From Advenella sp048381675 (GTDB taxonomy: Bacteria > Pseudomonadota > Gammaproteobacteria > Burkholderiales > Burkholderiaceae_B): 64,000 nucleotides of DNA. Each line of letters starts with the position of its first letter. The stretch's first letter is position 1. The stretch lies in NCBI RefSeq assembly GCF_048381675.1, contig NZ_JBLWIS010000001.1, positions 186,001 to 250,000 on the forward strand, read 5' to 3'. The translations under genes and the position numbers were made by a program. The notes below the pieces were generated by a model. It saw nothing but the letters and a program-made list of their open reading frames with translations, ran no database searches and was not told the origin of the DNA. Positions 1-8,294 of this stretch are shown here, piece after piece.

Positions 1-82
1 CAAGGTGCTGCAAGGCAAGCGCTCGTGCATATGCAATAATGCTGTTTTTGGGTAGTGGCAGGATTTTCCTGTATCAACAATC
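1..82. other. Leading edge, no supported gene
   Basis: All forward frames close within this stretch and no recognisable protein end is visible. It may hold the last codons of an upstream gene cut by the window edge and the leader of ispD. Nothing firm can be said. Confidence 0.3.
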
Positions 83-781
83 ATGAGTGAAAAAATAATT
101 GCCCTTATTCCCGCCGGTGGGATTGGTGCACGAGCACACGGTGACGGGCATGTGGGTCCCAAGCAGTATCGTGTCATTAACGGCGTGCCCATGCTGGTGC
201 ATACGGTAAAGGCTTTGTTAAGCCACGCCGGTATCTGCAAGGTACATATTGGTGTGGCGCCTAATGATGCCTATATTGCTGATTGCGTCATGCCAGAATT
301 TGAGCAGGTCTGCATTCATCGAAGCGGTGGGGCCAGTCGTGCGGATACGGTGCTAAATACCTTGCTGGCCAGCCAGGCTGCCGATAGCGACTGGGTCCTG
401 GTGCATGATGCAGCCCGTCCGGGTTTACAGTCCGAGTCCCTGAACCGTCTGATTCAAACCTGCCTGTTCCATGACCAAGGCGGTATTCTGGCAACACCGG
501 TACCTGATACGGTGAAAAGGGCGGTAGTGAAAAATGGCCTGGAGGTGGTTGAAACCACGGTGCCACGTGAAGGCCTGTGGCTGGCACAAACGCCGCAAAT
601 GTTCAGGGTTGGCCTGTTGCGTGATGCCTTGCTGAAGGCCAGGGAGCAGGGTTTTGAGGTAACCGATGAAGCGTCGGCCATGGAGTTTGCCGGATTTTCA
701 CCGATGCTGGTAAGGGGCAGTATCCAGAACATGAAAGTGACCTGGCCCGGCGATTTTGAGATCATGGCACACTGGTTATAA
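83..781 (+). CDS. ispD: 2-C-methyl-D-erythritol 4-phosphate cytidylyltransferase
   Basis: IspD transfers CMP from CTP onto MEP to give CDP-ME, the third step of the cytosolic MEP pathway to isoprenoids. The 232-residue length is normal for the family. The N-terminal nucleotide-binding loop is visible as PAGGIGAR (residues 10-17) followed by GPKQY with Lys27; the usual PAAG is PAGG here. VHDAARP at 107-113 is the conserved metal/substrate segment and TPQMF lies near residue 170. ispF follows 78 bp downstream on the same strand, the usual ispDF pairing, which supports the call. The ATG start puts the Rossmann motif at the expected distance. Confidence 0.96.
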   Translation: MSEKIIALIPAGGIGARAHGDGHVGPKQYRVINGVPMLVHTVKALLSHAGICKVHIGVAPNDAYIADCVMPEFEQVCIHRSGGASRADTVLNTLLASQAADSDWVLVHDAARPGLQSESLNRLIQTCLFHDQGGILATPVPDTVKRAVVKNGLEVVETTVPREGLWLAQTPQMFRVGLLRDALLKAREQGFEVTDEASAMEFAGFSPMLVRGSIQNMKVTWPGDFEIMAHWL

Positions 782-859
782 TAATTGGCAAGGCAGGTGA
801 TCAGTTCATTGCTTGCTTTAAAAGTTTAACTATCAAACAATATTTGGACAGGAAATAAA

Positions 860-1345
860 ATGACAGTACCGTTCAGGGTAGGCCAGGGTTTTGACGTGCA
901 TGCATTGGTAGAAGGCAGGCCTTTGATTCTGGGTGGCGTAACCATACCGCATACGCATGGGCTGAAAGGGCATTCTGATGCCGATGCGCTGTTGCATGCC
1001 ATTACCGATGCCTTGCTGGGCGCAGCGGGCTTGGGTGATATTGGCCGGCACTTTCCTGATACCGACCCTGCCTATAAGGGCGCAGACAGCCGTATGCTGT
1101 TAAGGGCGGCGTATGAGAAAGTGCGGGAAGCCGGTTGGCAGGCGGTGAATGTGGATGCGACCATTCATGCCCAGGCGCCTAAAATCATGCCTTATGCGCC
1201 TGCCATGGTGGCCAATATTGCCAATGATCTGGGTTTGCCAATAGACTGTGTGAACGTAAAGGGCAAGACCAATGAGCATTTGGGATATTTGGGTAGAAAA
1301 GAAGGCATTGCCGCTACGGTAGTCGTCTTGCTGGCAAAGCCTTGA
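860..1345 (+). CDS. ispF: 2-C-methyl-D-erythritol 2,4-cyclodiphosphate synthase
   Basis: IspF cyclises CDP-ME 2-phosphate to MEcPP with loss of CMP, two steps after IspD in the MEP pathway. The protein has 161 residues, the family norm. Metal-binding residues fit the known pattern: DVH gives Asp12 and His14, and GHSDADALLHA supplies His46. GDIGRHFPDTDP and the C-terminal segment KGKTNEHLGYLGRKEGIAA are typical. An AGGAAA ribosome site sits about 6 bases ahead of the ATG. It reads with ispD and ends 30 bp before the oppositely oriented peroxiredoxin gene. Confidence 0.97.
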   Translation: MTVPFRVGQGFDVHALVEGRPLILGGVTIPHTHGLKGHSDADALLHAITDALLGAAGLGDIGRHFPDTDPAYKGADSRMLLRAAYEKVREAGWQAVNVDATIHAQAPKIMPYAPAMVANIANDLGLPIDCVNVKGKTNEHLGYLGRKEGIAATVVVLLAKP

Positions 1346-1352
1346 AAATTAC

Positions 1353-1378
1353 GTAAACCCAAAATCCGTTTACTTTTA
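1353..1378 (+). terminator. Possible weak terminator after ispF
   Basis: GTAAAC (1353-1358) can pair with GTTTAC (1368-1373), followed by TTTT. The stem is only 6 bp, so this is tentative; it lies in the 30-bp gap between the convergent ispF and peroxiredoxin genes. Confidence 0.3.
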
Positions 1379-1924
1379 CAGGGTATCACCACCGGTTTCC
1401 CGGCCGCAGGGGCAGAGCTCATCGGTTTGCAGGCTGTCAAGAATACGCAGGACTTCTTCGGGATTGCGTCCAACGTTCAGGTTGTTAACCGATACATGCT
1501 GGATGATGTTGTCGGGATCTATGATAAATGTGGCCCGCAGGGCAACACCTGCCGATTTATCACGGATGCCCAGCTGGTCGATCAAGGAGCCGGTGGAGTC
1601 GGCAAATGAATAATGTCCCAGTTTGTCCAGTTCGGCATTTTCACGGCGCCAGGCTAGTTTGCAGAATTCGTTATCGACCGAGCCGCCCATGAGTATCGCG
1701 TCACGGCTGGTAAATTCCTGCACCAGATTGTTGAAGCCGACAATTTCAGTGGGGCACACGAAGGTGAAGTCTTTGGGGTAAAAATAGATGACTTTCCATT
1801 TGCCCGGAAAAGAACTTTCGGTAATGTCTTCAAAAGCCGAGACACCGTTTTCTTCGTGTTTGTTGAAGCCGGGCTTCACGCCAATCACTTTAAACGCTTC
1901 CAGTTTGTCACCAATGGTTTTCAT
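1376..1924 (-). CDS. ahpC: AhpC-type peroxiredoxin
   Basis: A thiol peroxidase that reduces hydrogen peroxide and organic hydroperoxides in the cytosol. The peroxidatic cysteine is Cys57 in FVCPTE. The C-terminal ELCPCG (Cys171, Cys173) ahead of a GGDTL tail resembles the AhpC group of Mycobacterium and Legionella, which is reduced through AhpD rather than AhpF; that is family knowledge, and neither partner gene is in this window. The 182-residue length fits. It lies 63 bp downstream of the two-component pair on the same strand and could be read with it. The subfamily assignment is less sure than the peroxiredoxin call. Confidence 0.9.
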   Translation of the reverse strand: MKTIGDKLEAFKVIGVKPGFNKHEENGVSAFEDITESSFPGKWKVIYFYPKDFTFVCPTEIVGFNNLVQEFTSRDAILMGGSVDNEFCKLAWRRENAELDKLGHYSFADSTGSLIDQLGIRDKSAGVALRATFIIDPDNIIQHVSVNNLNVGRNPEEVLRILDSLQTDELCPCGRETGGDTL

Positions 1925-1987
1925 ATTCTTTCCTTTTTCCTTATTCCTTAATGTTACAAGATCTAAATCAGTATAACCTTAACGCTT

Positions 1988-3391
1988 TCAGGTGTCTGCA
2001 TGATTATTGCCCGGCCTGGCTTTGGGAATTTCAATATGGCCGGTCAGGCCTTGGGGCTTGTTGGGCCGAAGCTTCAAAGAGCCGCCAACGTGCTTGAGCA
2101 GCCGTTCGACAATTGAAAGACCCAGGCCTGCGCCACTTACGCCTGTGCGGGCTACTTCGCCACGTGAAAAAGGCCGTAGCAGGCGTTCTATGTCCTTGGG
2201 CTGGATGCCGGGCCCCTGGTCGCTGACATCAATATGAATCAGTGAGCCCGATGTCCGGGCAGTAACTGTGATATGTGCCCCACCATCTGCCGATTTGCCA
2301 TAACGGCGGGAATTTTCAATCAGGTTGCTGACGATGCGCTTGAGGTTTAATTCACCGATTTTGGCATATAGCCCTGGTGCTATGTTGAATTCCAGGGTGC
2401 CGGACAGGGATTCGGTATAGTTTTTCTCGCGTTGGCAAAGCATCGTCAGGACTTCGGATACGTCTATGGCAGTATCGGGAATGACACCGGCCGGCCGGGC
2501 ATACTCCATCAGCTGGCCAATACTATGGTCAATTTGCGCCAGGTCCCCGTCAATCGCCGCGCGGGCGGCATCATCCACGTTGCTAAGCTCAATTTCCAGC
2601 CGCATGCGCGCCAGTGGCGTACGCAGATCGTGCGAGATGCCTGCCAGCATGAGTTCTTTGTCGGCTTCGATCTGGCGCAAATCACGCGCCATGCGATTGA
2701 AAGCATGGTTGAGGTCGCGAATTTCAAGGGGGCCTTCGTTGGTGGGTAGCGGGGCCGGGTTCTCGCCTCGGGCCACTTGTTGCACGGCTTTGGACAGGCG
2801 TGAAAGGGGGGTGTTGACAAACCGTACGCTGATGGCTGCACCGGTGACAGCCAGGATGAGGGCTATAATGCCCCAGCCGAGCCACTCATGGACAAGCGAT
2901 AATTCAGAATTGTCATTTTTCAGCAGCAGCCAGTACAGGTCATCATTGGCCATGAAGCTGATCCAGATGCCGGTCTCGCCGTTCATGTTGGCGGCCACTA
3001 TGGTGTTGGGATTTTTGGTTTCCAGCTTGATATGTTGCGTGAAGGTTTCCCAGAACAGGGTGTTGGGCAGGGGCAGCGTGGTGTCATCACCCTGACGGGG
3101 AAAAAACTGGATATCACTGTCAGTGGCCAGGTCGATAACCAGTGCATTGCGTTCTGATGAAGGAACGTAATGCAAGGATTTTTGCGTAATTTTAAGGGCG
3201 GTGACGACCCGTTGTGCCAACTGAATGGCCCGGGGTTCTTCCTGCATGCTGAAAAAGACGGCAAGCCAAGTGCTCAGACTGACAATAAGCAGGGAAGCCA
3301 ACAGTAAAAAAGACCGGCTGAATAAACTCAGCCGGGCCTTGAATAGTGTTTTTTGCCATAAACCTTTTAAGTGGTTTTTATCTTCCAGCAT
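1988..3391 (-). CDS. EnvZ-like sensor histidine kinase
   Basis: Inner-membrane sensor kinase, partner of the response regulator 15 bp upstream. Two membrane segments (about residues 26-48 and 172-190) bracket a periplasmic domain of about 120 residues. A HAMP linker follows (NTPLSRLSKAVQQVARGE). The H-box is GISHDLRTPLAR with His254; the ATPase domain shows the N-box NLIENSRRYG (Asn360), G1 DQGPGI (391-396) and G2 GAGLGL (420-425). GISHDLRTPL and the layout match the EnvZ/OmpR class. The signal it senses cannot be told from sequence; a role in osmotic or envelope response is only an analogy. Confidence 0.92.
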   Translation of the reverse strand: MLEDKNHLKGLWQKTLFKARLSLFSRSFLLLASLLIVSLSTWLAVFFSMQEEPRAIQLAQRVVTALKITQKSLHYVPSSERNALVIDLATDSDIQFFPRQGDDTTLPLPNTLFWETFTQHIKLETKNPNTIVAANMNGETGIWISFMANDDLYWLLLKNDNSELSLVHEWLGWGIIALILAVTGAAISVRFVNTPLSRLSKAVQQVARGENPAPLPTNEGPLEIRDLNHAFNRMARDLRQIEADKELMLAGISHDLRTPLARMRLEIELSNVDDAARAAIDGDLAQIDHSIGQLMEYARPAGVIPDTAIDVSEVLTMLCQREKNYTESLSGTLEFNIAPGLYAKIGELNLKRIVSNLIENSRRYGKSADGGAHITVTARTSGSLIHIDVSDQGPGIQPKDIERLLRPFSRGEVARTGVSGAGLGLSIVERLLKHVGGSLKLRPNKPQGLTGHIEIPKARPGNNHADT

Positions 3392-3406
3392 TTAGCTTAA
3401 GGGATA

Positions 3407-4141
3407 TCAGTTTCCGCCATCGGGTACGAAAACATAGCCCAGCCCCCAGACTGTTTGAATGAAAACCGGCTTGGCAGGATTGGGTTCGATTAACTTGCGA
3501 AGACGGGAAATCTGAACGTCCAGGCTGCGGTCAAAGGCTTCGTACTCGCGCCCGCGTGCCAGTTCCATGAGTTTGTCACGGGACAGGGGTACTTTAGGGT
3601 GACGTGCAAAGACTTTAAGGACTGAAAATTCACCCGTGGTGATGGGGATAACCTCATCGTTTTTGCTAAGGGTACGGGTTGACAGGTTCAGGGTGTAAGG
3701 ACCAAAAATAATGGATTCATTTTCCTGGCTTGGTGCACCTGGATGCTCATCGGAACCGCGGCGGCGCAAAATTGCATTGACCCTGGCCAGCAGCTCGCGC
3801 GGGTTAAACGGTTTGGACAGGTAATCGTCTGCACCCATTTCAAGGCCCAGGATGCGGTCGATTTCTTCCGCTTTGGCCGTCAGCATGATAATGGGGGTGT
3901 TGTCTCCGGCGCCACGCAGGCGACGGCAGATGGACAGGCCATCTTCGCCCGGCAACATGAGGTCAAGAACCAGCAGGTCGAAGTGTTCGCGTTGCCAGAG
4001 CTTGGACATTTCTTTGCCATCTTCGGCTACAAAAACATTGAACCCTTGCTCAGACAGGTAGCGACGCAGAAGATCACGCAGACGTTGATCGTCGTCTACA
4101 ACCAGTATTTTTCGAGGTGAAGTTTGATTTTGAGTATTCAT
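3407..4141 (-). CDS. ompR: OmpR-family response regulator
   Basis: DNA-binding response regulator activated by the adjacent kinase. The receiver domain has the acidic cluster DDD (16-18), phospho-acceptor Asp60 in LVLDLMLPGEDG, Thr in MLTAK (about 88) and Lys110 in SKPF. The C-terminal winged-helix half (about 145-240) shows the OmpR/PhoB features LTTGEF-like ITTGEFSVL, RDKLMELARGRE, DVQISRLRKLIE and a final VWGLGYVF. Its 244-residue length and the kinase type both favour OmpR. An inverted repeat and several GTAAC cores just upstream (see 4193-4234) suggest autoregulation. The symbol is given by similarity; orthology to enterobacterial OmpR is inferred. Confidence 0.9.
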   Translation of the reverse strand: MNTQNQTSPRKILVVDDDQRLRDLLRRYLSEQGFNVFVAEDGKEMSKLWQREHFDLLVLDLMLPGEDGLSICRRLRGAGDNTPIIMLTAKAEEIDRILGLEMGADDYLSKPFNPRELLARVNAILRRRGSDEHPGAPSQENESIIFGPYTLNLSTRTLSKNDEVIPITTGEFSVLKVFARHPKVPLSRDKLMELARGREYEAFDRSLDVQISRLRKLIEPNPAKPVFIQTVWGLGYVFVPDGGN

Positions 4142-4505
4142 ACCGGAAATGTAACAGCCTTCAAAAAGGTTAACTAGGGGGTTTCACAACATGTTACACA
4201 AAAAAAGTATGGGAAATTGTGATTCTTGTGTAACGGATATTTGTGCCTGTAATAATCAAGATTGTTTTGTTTACAGATGATTGAACCAAATTTACCGGAT
4301 ACTGAACTTTAAACATTAAAATGTTATTTTATTAACGGCAATACACTATTATCGGTGGAATAAAGCAAATTTTAAAGTGGTTTTTCAAAAACATTTGCGT
4401 TATCCCAAGCTTGGTGTGGCTTTGTCTTGTTATGCGTGCTCTGGCATTTTGTAACAAATAAGGCATGTTGCATATCGGTAGATACGATAGTTTTTTTGAT
4501 TTTTT
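4142..4505. other. AT-rich divergent intergenic region
   Basis: 364 bp between the minus-strand regulator and the plus-strand tsaB-rimI gene. It must hold both promoters. Its upstream 100 bp contains a 9-bp inverted repeat and TGTAACA; the rest is AT-rich with no convincing gene, RNA or terminator. No Shine-Dalgarno is visible ahead of the tsaB ATG. Confidence 0.6.
4193..4234. promoter_or_regulatory. Inverted repeat, candidate OmpR autoregulatory site
   Basis: GTTACACAA (4193-4201) is repeated perfectly inverted as TTGTGTAAC (4226-4234) with 24 bp between. TGTAACA also occurs at 4150-4156. OmpR sites in enterobacteria carry GTAAC-like cores, so control of the downstream regulator gene by its own product is plausible, but this is inference. 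Confidence 0.45.
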
Positions 4506-5795
4506 ATGACGAACATTAATTTAATTGGAATCGAAACCTCGGGCTCCGGCTCCAGTGTTGCCTTATTGCGTGCCAATGAGCAAGGCCATTCCACGGTCAC
4601 GGTCCGGCACAATGAGGTTGGCCAGCAGCACGCCGAGCGCCTGCTGCCCATGCTTGATGAGTTGCTGGAAGAGGCCGGTTTGGCAAAAACCGATATTCAC
4701 GGCATTGCTTTCGGGCAGGGGCCGGGCGGTTTTACCGGTTTGCGAATTGCCTGCGGAGCGGCCCAGGGATTGGGCTTTGGTTTGGGGGTGCCCGTATATC
4801 CGGTTACTTCGCTGCGGGCCACGGCCGAGCTTGCTCGTGAGCAGGCAGCAGGCCATTATATTGTCAGTGTGCTTGATGCCCGCATGAGCGAGGTCTTCAT
4901 GGCCGTTTATCGCCAAGACAGCAATCATCCCGGTGGGCTGGAAACGGTCCAGGGTCCTTGTTTGATTGCTGCCGATCAGGTTTTTTCCTGGCTTGAAAGC
5001 CAGCGGGCCGAATGGGAGCTGAAAGCGGGTGAAAACATTCGCTTTTTGCTGGCCGGCAACGCCCTGCTTGCTTATCCCGAGGTGTTGCAGGAGCAAGCGG
5101 GTATTGCTTATGGGCCTTCAGTATGGGCCGGTGCCGACACGGTTGTGCAACTTGCCTTGTCCGCCTGGCACAAGGGGGAATTTATTCAGCCCGACCATGC
5201 CAGCCCGCTGTATGTCAGGGATAAGGTGGCTTTCACCACCCAAGAGCGCGAACAGGGGGCAGGGGGTAATCCCAAGGCCGGCTTGCCGGTTGGCAATGGC
5301 CGGCCCGTGCCTGAAAATGAAGACGTCTTACCGCCCGAGAATGCTGATTACCTTGTTCAGGCCATGCAGGAAGCCCATGTTGATGAGGTGCTGGCCATAG
5401 AGCAGGCAGTGCAGGAAAAACCCTGGACCAAAGGGAATTTTCTGGATGCGTTAAAAGCCAATTATCCGGGCTGGGTGATCACCGACAGGCAAAATACGGT
5501 TTTGGGTTTTGCATTGCAAATGCTGGCCCCCGATGTTTCCCATCTGCTATTGATTGGCGTAATGCCTGGTTGCCAGGGACAGGGGCTTGGCAGCCGCTTG
5601 CTGGCGGTTACAGAAAACAAGCTTAAAGAAGCCGGCCTTGATTTGCAGGTGCTTGAGGTGCGGCCTTCAAACCAGCAGGCACGGGTTTTCTATGAGCGTC
5701 ATCATTATGTGCAAATTGGCGTTCGCAAGGGTTATTATTCCGGTAATAATGGTGAAAGTGAAGATGCGCTGGTTTTGCAAAAGAGTGTGGCTTAA
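4506..5795 (+). CDS. tsaB-rimI: TsaB-RimI fusion: t6A subunit plus N-acetyltransferase
   Basis: One reading frame of 429 residues joins two enzymes. Residues 1 to about 230 are TsaB, the ASKHA-fold partner of TsaD needed for threonylcarbamoyl-adenosine at position 37 of ANN-decoding tRNAs: LIGIETSG at the start and GQGPGGFTGLR at 70-80. A linker of about 45 residues rich in Gly and Pro (about 232-277) leads to a GNAT domain (about 280-425) resembling RimI, which acetylates the N-terminal Ala of ribosomal protein S18; its acetyl-CoA loop is QGQGLGSRLL near 357 and VRPSNQQARVFYERHHY follows. tsaB and rimI are often neighbours in bacteria, so fusion is a natural step. No frameshift or internal stop is seen. 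Confidence 0.93.
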   Translation: MTNINLIGIETSGSGSSVALLRANEQGHSTVTVRHNEVGQQHAERLLPMLDELLEEAGLAKTDIHGIAFGQGPGGFTGLRIACGAAQGLGFGLGVPVYPVTSLRATAELAREQAAGHYIVSVLDARMSEVFMAVYRQDSNHPGGLETVQGPCLIAADQVFSWLESQRAEWELKAGENIRFLLAGNALLAYPEVLQEQAGIAYGPSVWAGADTVVQLALSAWHKGEFIQPDHASPLYVRDKVAFTTQEREQGAGGNPKAGLPVGNGRPVPENEDVLPPENADYLVQAMQEAHVDEVLAIEQAVQEKPWTKGNFLDALKANYPGWVITDRQNTVLGFALQMLAPDVSHLLLIGVMPGCQGQGLGSRLLAVTENKLKEAGLDLQVLEVRPSNQQARVFYERHHYVQIGVRKGYYSGNNGESEDALVLQKSVA

Positions 5796-5808
5796 TGCTT
5801 AATGGTTT

Positions 5809-6735
5809 ATGGTCCCTAATATAATTCCCCCGGTTCCGGTCAGGCCCAATATCAATGGCCTGCAAGTGTTGTGGCTGCAAGAGTCGGGCATAGACCGCTT
5901 GTGGGGCAAGCCTTTTGTTCCTGTGATTGTCCAACGGCCGGCGGATGATGCCGTGGCGGTTGAATCCGGGATTAACGAACCGGGTAACCGGGCCAAGGCA
6001 AACCTGTCCGCCCGCCTGCCTGAGGCATCCCCGCTGCCTACACAACGGGCGGTTGCCTCGCAACCGGCGGTAGCGCAACGGCCAGTGCGCAATTTTGCCA
6101 GTCAACAGCCAGCCCCTGAAACCACCAAGGATGTGCCTTCTCCTGTCGTGTTGCGGCCCGATCTTAGTCAGCTTGACTGGCCCGGCCTGCGTGAAAGCGT
6201 GGCCAATTGTAATAGCTGCAATCTGGGTGAGCATCGCAGGCAGGCCGTGTTCGGTGAAGGGGCGCAACCGTCCGACTGGATGTTTGTTGAGGAAGCCCCG
6301 GGTGAACAGGACGACTGGCATGGGCGGCCCTTTATGGGCAAGGCAGGGACGCTGTTCGACAATATTCTGAAATCTGTCCATTTGGGCCGTGAAACGGTGT
6401 TTATATCGCCGTTGGTGAAGTGCCGGCCAATCGCCAATATTGCCCCTTCAAAGGAAGCGGCAGCCAGTTGCATGAGTTATTTGCAGGCCCAGATCGAACG
6501 GGTTCAACCCAAGTGTATTGTGGTTTTTGGACGTGCGGCCAACCTGCTTTTAGGCAGTACGGAAACCGTTGAAGCTTTGCGTGCAAAAGATTGGTTTATT
6601 AGCACGGCAAACGGAAAGCAGATTCCGCTAGTGGTTACCTATCACCCTAATCATTTAATGGTGGCGCACACTGATAAGGCCAAGGTATGGCAAGACCTTC
6701 AAAAGGCCTTGCGGATTGTGCGCAGCGCGAATTGA
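5809..6735 (+). CDS. Family 4 uracil-DNA glycosylase (Fe-S)
   Basis: Removes uracil from DNA to start base excision repair. The C-terminal 180 residues carry the family 4 pattern: Cys134 and Cys137 in NCNSCNL, Cys205 in VKCRP and Cys221 in SCMSYL, which ligate a [4Fe-4S] cluster, plus GRPFMGKAGTLFD and TYHPNHL. The motif usually written GEAPG reads EEAPG here. The first 115 residues are a low-conservation, Pro/Ala/Gln-rich extension starting with a helix around LQVLWLQESGID, seen in relatives of this order. It begins 13 bp after tsaB-rimI, so the two are probably co-transcribed. The exact start is uncertain because ATGs at 5795 and 5802 are out of frame. Confidence 0.88.
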   Translation: MVPNIIPPVPVRPNINGLQVLWLQESGIDRLWGKPFVPVIVQRPADDAVAVESGINEPGNRAKANLSARLPEASPLPTQRAVASQPAVAQRPVRNFASQQPAPETTKDVPSPVVLRPDLSQLDWPGLRESVANCNSCNLGEHRRQAVFGEGAQPSDWMFVEEAPGEQDDWHGRPFMGKAGTLFDNILKSVHLGRETVFISPLVKCRPIANIAPSKEAAASCMSYLQAQIERVQPKCIVVFGRAANLLLGSTETVEALRAKDWFISTANGKQIPLVVTYHPNHLMVAHTDKAKVWQDLQKALRIVRSAN

Positions 6736-6736
6736 A

Positions 6737-8050
6737 CTAGGTGTTTTGTTGTGCCCGGCCGTGGCCCAGGTCTCCAATTTCATTGAAGGTGTCCGGGTAG
6801 CGTTTTTTGTTGATCAGGCACCATAAAATGATGAAAGACATTAATACCGACACAATCGAGCCAAAAATAATGATGATGGTATTGATATGCATATCAAAGG
6901 CTACCATGCTGCCATAGGCTGCCACCATGAACAGGATGTTAAGCTGCTCGTTAAAGTTTTGCACGGCAATCGAATGGCCTGCTGACAGCAGGACATGCCC
7001 GCGGTGCTGTAGCAGTGCATTCATGGGCACGACGAAGTAGCCGGCCAGGCCGCCAATTAGAATAAGAACGAGGTAGACACTCCAGTCACTTTTGGTGATG
7101 GTCATGAGCATGACGGCCAGGCCCATGATAATGCCAACCGGCAACACGCTAAGTGCTTTGCGAAGCGGTACCCTGCCGGCCAACACCGAACCAAGTACCG
7201 TGCCGATGGCGGCTACCCCCATTAAATTGGCTGATTGGGCAATGGTTAGGTTCAAGTGGTCTTGACCCCATTGCAGAACGACCAGTTGCAGGGTTGCCCC
7301 GGCTCCCCAGAACAGGGTGGTAACCGCAAGGGAGATTTGCCCCACTTTGTCTTGCCACAGGATTTTGACGTAGCTGAAGAAAACCTTGCATAGCTTGACA
7401 GGATTGGTTTCCTGCTTTGGATAAACGAAGTGTGTATTGGGAATTAACAGGTTGCACAGGGCCGCCATGATATAAATGGTGGCAATCACCACGATGGCCG
7501 CTTCAGCCGGTGTTTTGGCAATGCTGCTGATAAACGGGTTGGCCAGCAGCCAGCCGGACATGGTTGGCTCGGTAAGCTTGCCGCCCAGCACGACACCAAG
7601 AATAATGGAAAGCACGGTAAGGCCTTCTATCCAGCTATTGCCCTTGACTAAGTCATTGGGCGGCAGAAGTTCTGTCACGATGCCATATTTGGCCGGAGAG
7701 TATGCCGCAGCACCAATGCCCACCAATGCGTACGAAAAACAGACAATATAAGCATGAAGTGAGTGGTTGTTGCCCGAGACGAACTCGAAACCGAACATGA
7801 GCAGACAACCTGAGATTTTGATGGCGTTGGTCACAAACATGACCCTTCCCTTGGGGAAAGAGTCTGAAATGGCGCCAACGAAAGCGGCCAGGATCACGTA
7901 AGAAAACGCAAAAAACCACTTCATTGCCGGCGTCATCCAGTCGGGCCCGTTCAGTTCGGCGATGAGTGCTATTGCAGCAATAAATAAAGCGTTGTCGGCA
8001 AGCGAGGATAACGCTTGCGCGATCATGACGAGATAAAAACCTTTTTTCAA
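6737..8050 (-). CDS. lplT: Lysophospholipid transporter, major facilitator family
   Basis: Inner-membrane MFS protein of 437 residues with about 12 hydrophobic segments. The start (MKKGFYLVMIAQALSSLADN) and following ALFIAAIALI and SDSFPKGRVMFV segments match LplT, which flips lysophospholipids inward for re-acylation by Aas. No aas gene is next to it here; in enterobacteria the two are adjacent. It converges on the uracil-DNA glycosylase gene with one base between stop codons and no terminator visible. Confidence 0.9.
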   Translation of the reverse strand: MKKGFYLVMIAQALSSLADNALFIAAIALIAELNGPDWMTPAMKWFFAFSYVILAAFVGAISDSFPKGRVMFVTNAIKISGCLLMFGFEFVSGNNHSLHAYIVCFSYALVGIGAAAYSPAKYGIVTELLPPNDLVKGNSWIEGLTVLSIILGVVLGGKLTEPTMSGWLLANPFISSIAKTPAEAAIVVIATIYIMAALCNLLIPNTHFVYPKQETNPVKLCKVFFSYVKILWQDKVGQISLAVTTLFWGAGATLQLVVLQWGQDHLNLTIAQSANLMGVAAIGTVLGSVLAGRVPLRKALSVLPVGIIMGLAVMLMTITKSDWSVYLVLILIGGLAGYFVVPMNALLQHRGHVLLSAGHSIAVQNFNEQLNILFMVAAYGSMVAFDMHINTIIIIFGSIVSVLMSFIILWCLINKKRYPDTFNEIGDLGHGRAQQNT

Positions 8051-8294
8051 CCGAATTCCAATTTTTTGTTTTTACTGTGAAGTGACCGCTTGCATGAAGA
8101 AATAAAGTATTGCCAACTGAATTTTTCGGTTACCAGGAGCGTAGAAAACGTACCGGTAAAATTTAGTGGGGCGGTAACTTTTATTGACTATATTTTGTAT
8201 GCAGCTAGGTTATTATATAAGGTTTAAGGCTTCATGCAACTTGCAGCCGCAAATTGCATGAAACCAGTTTAATAAAGTATTCCTGTTCATTAAT

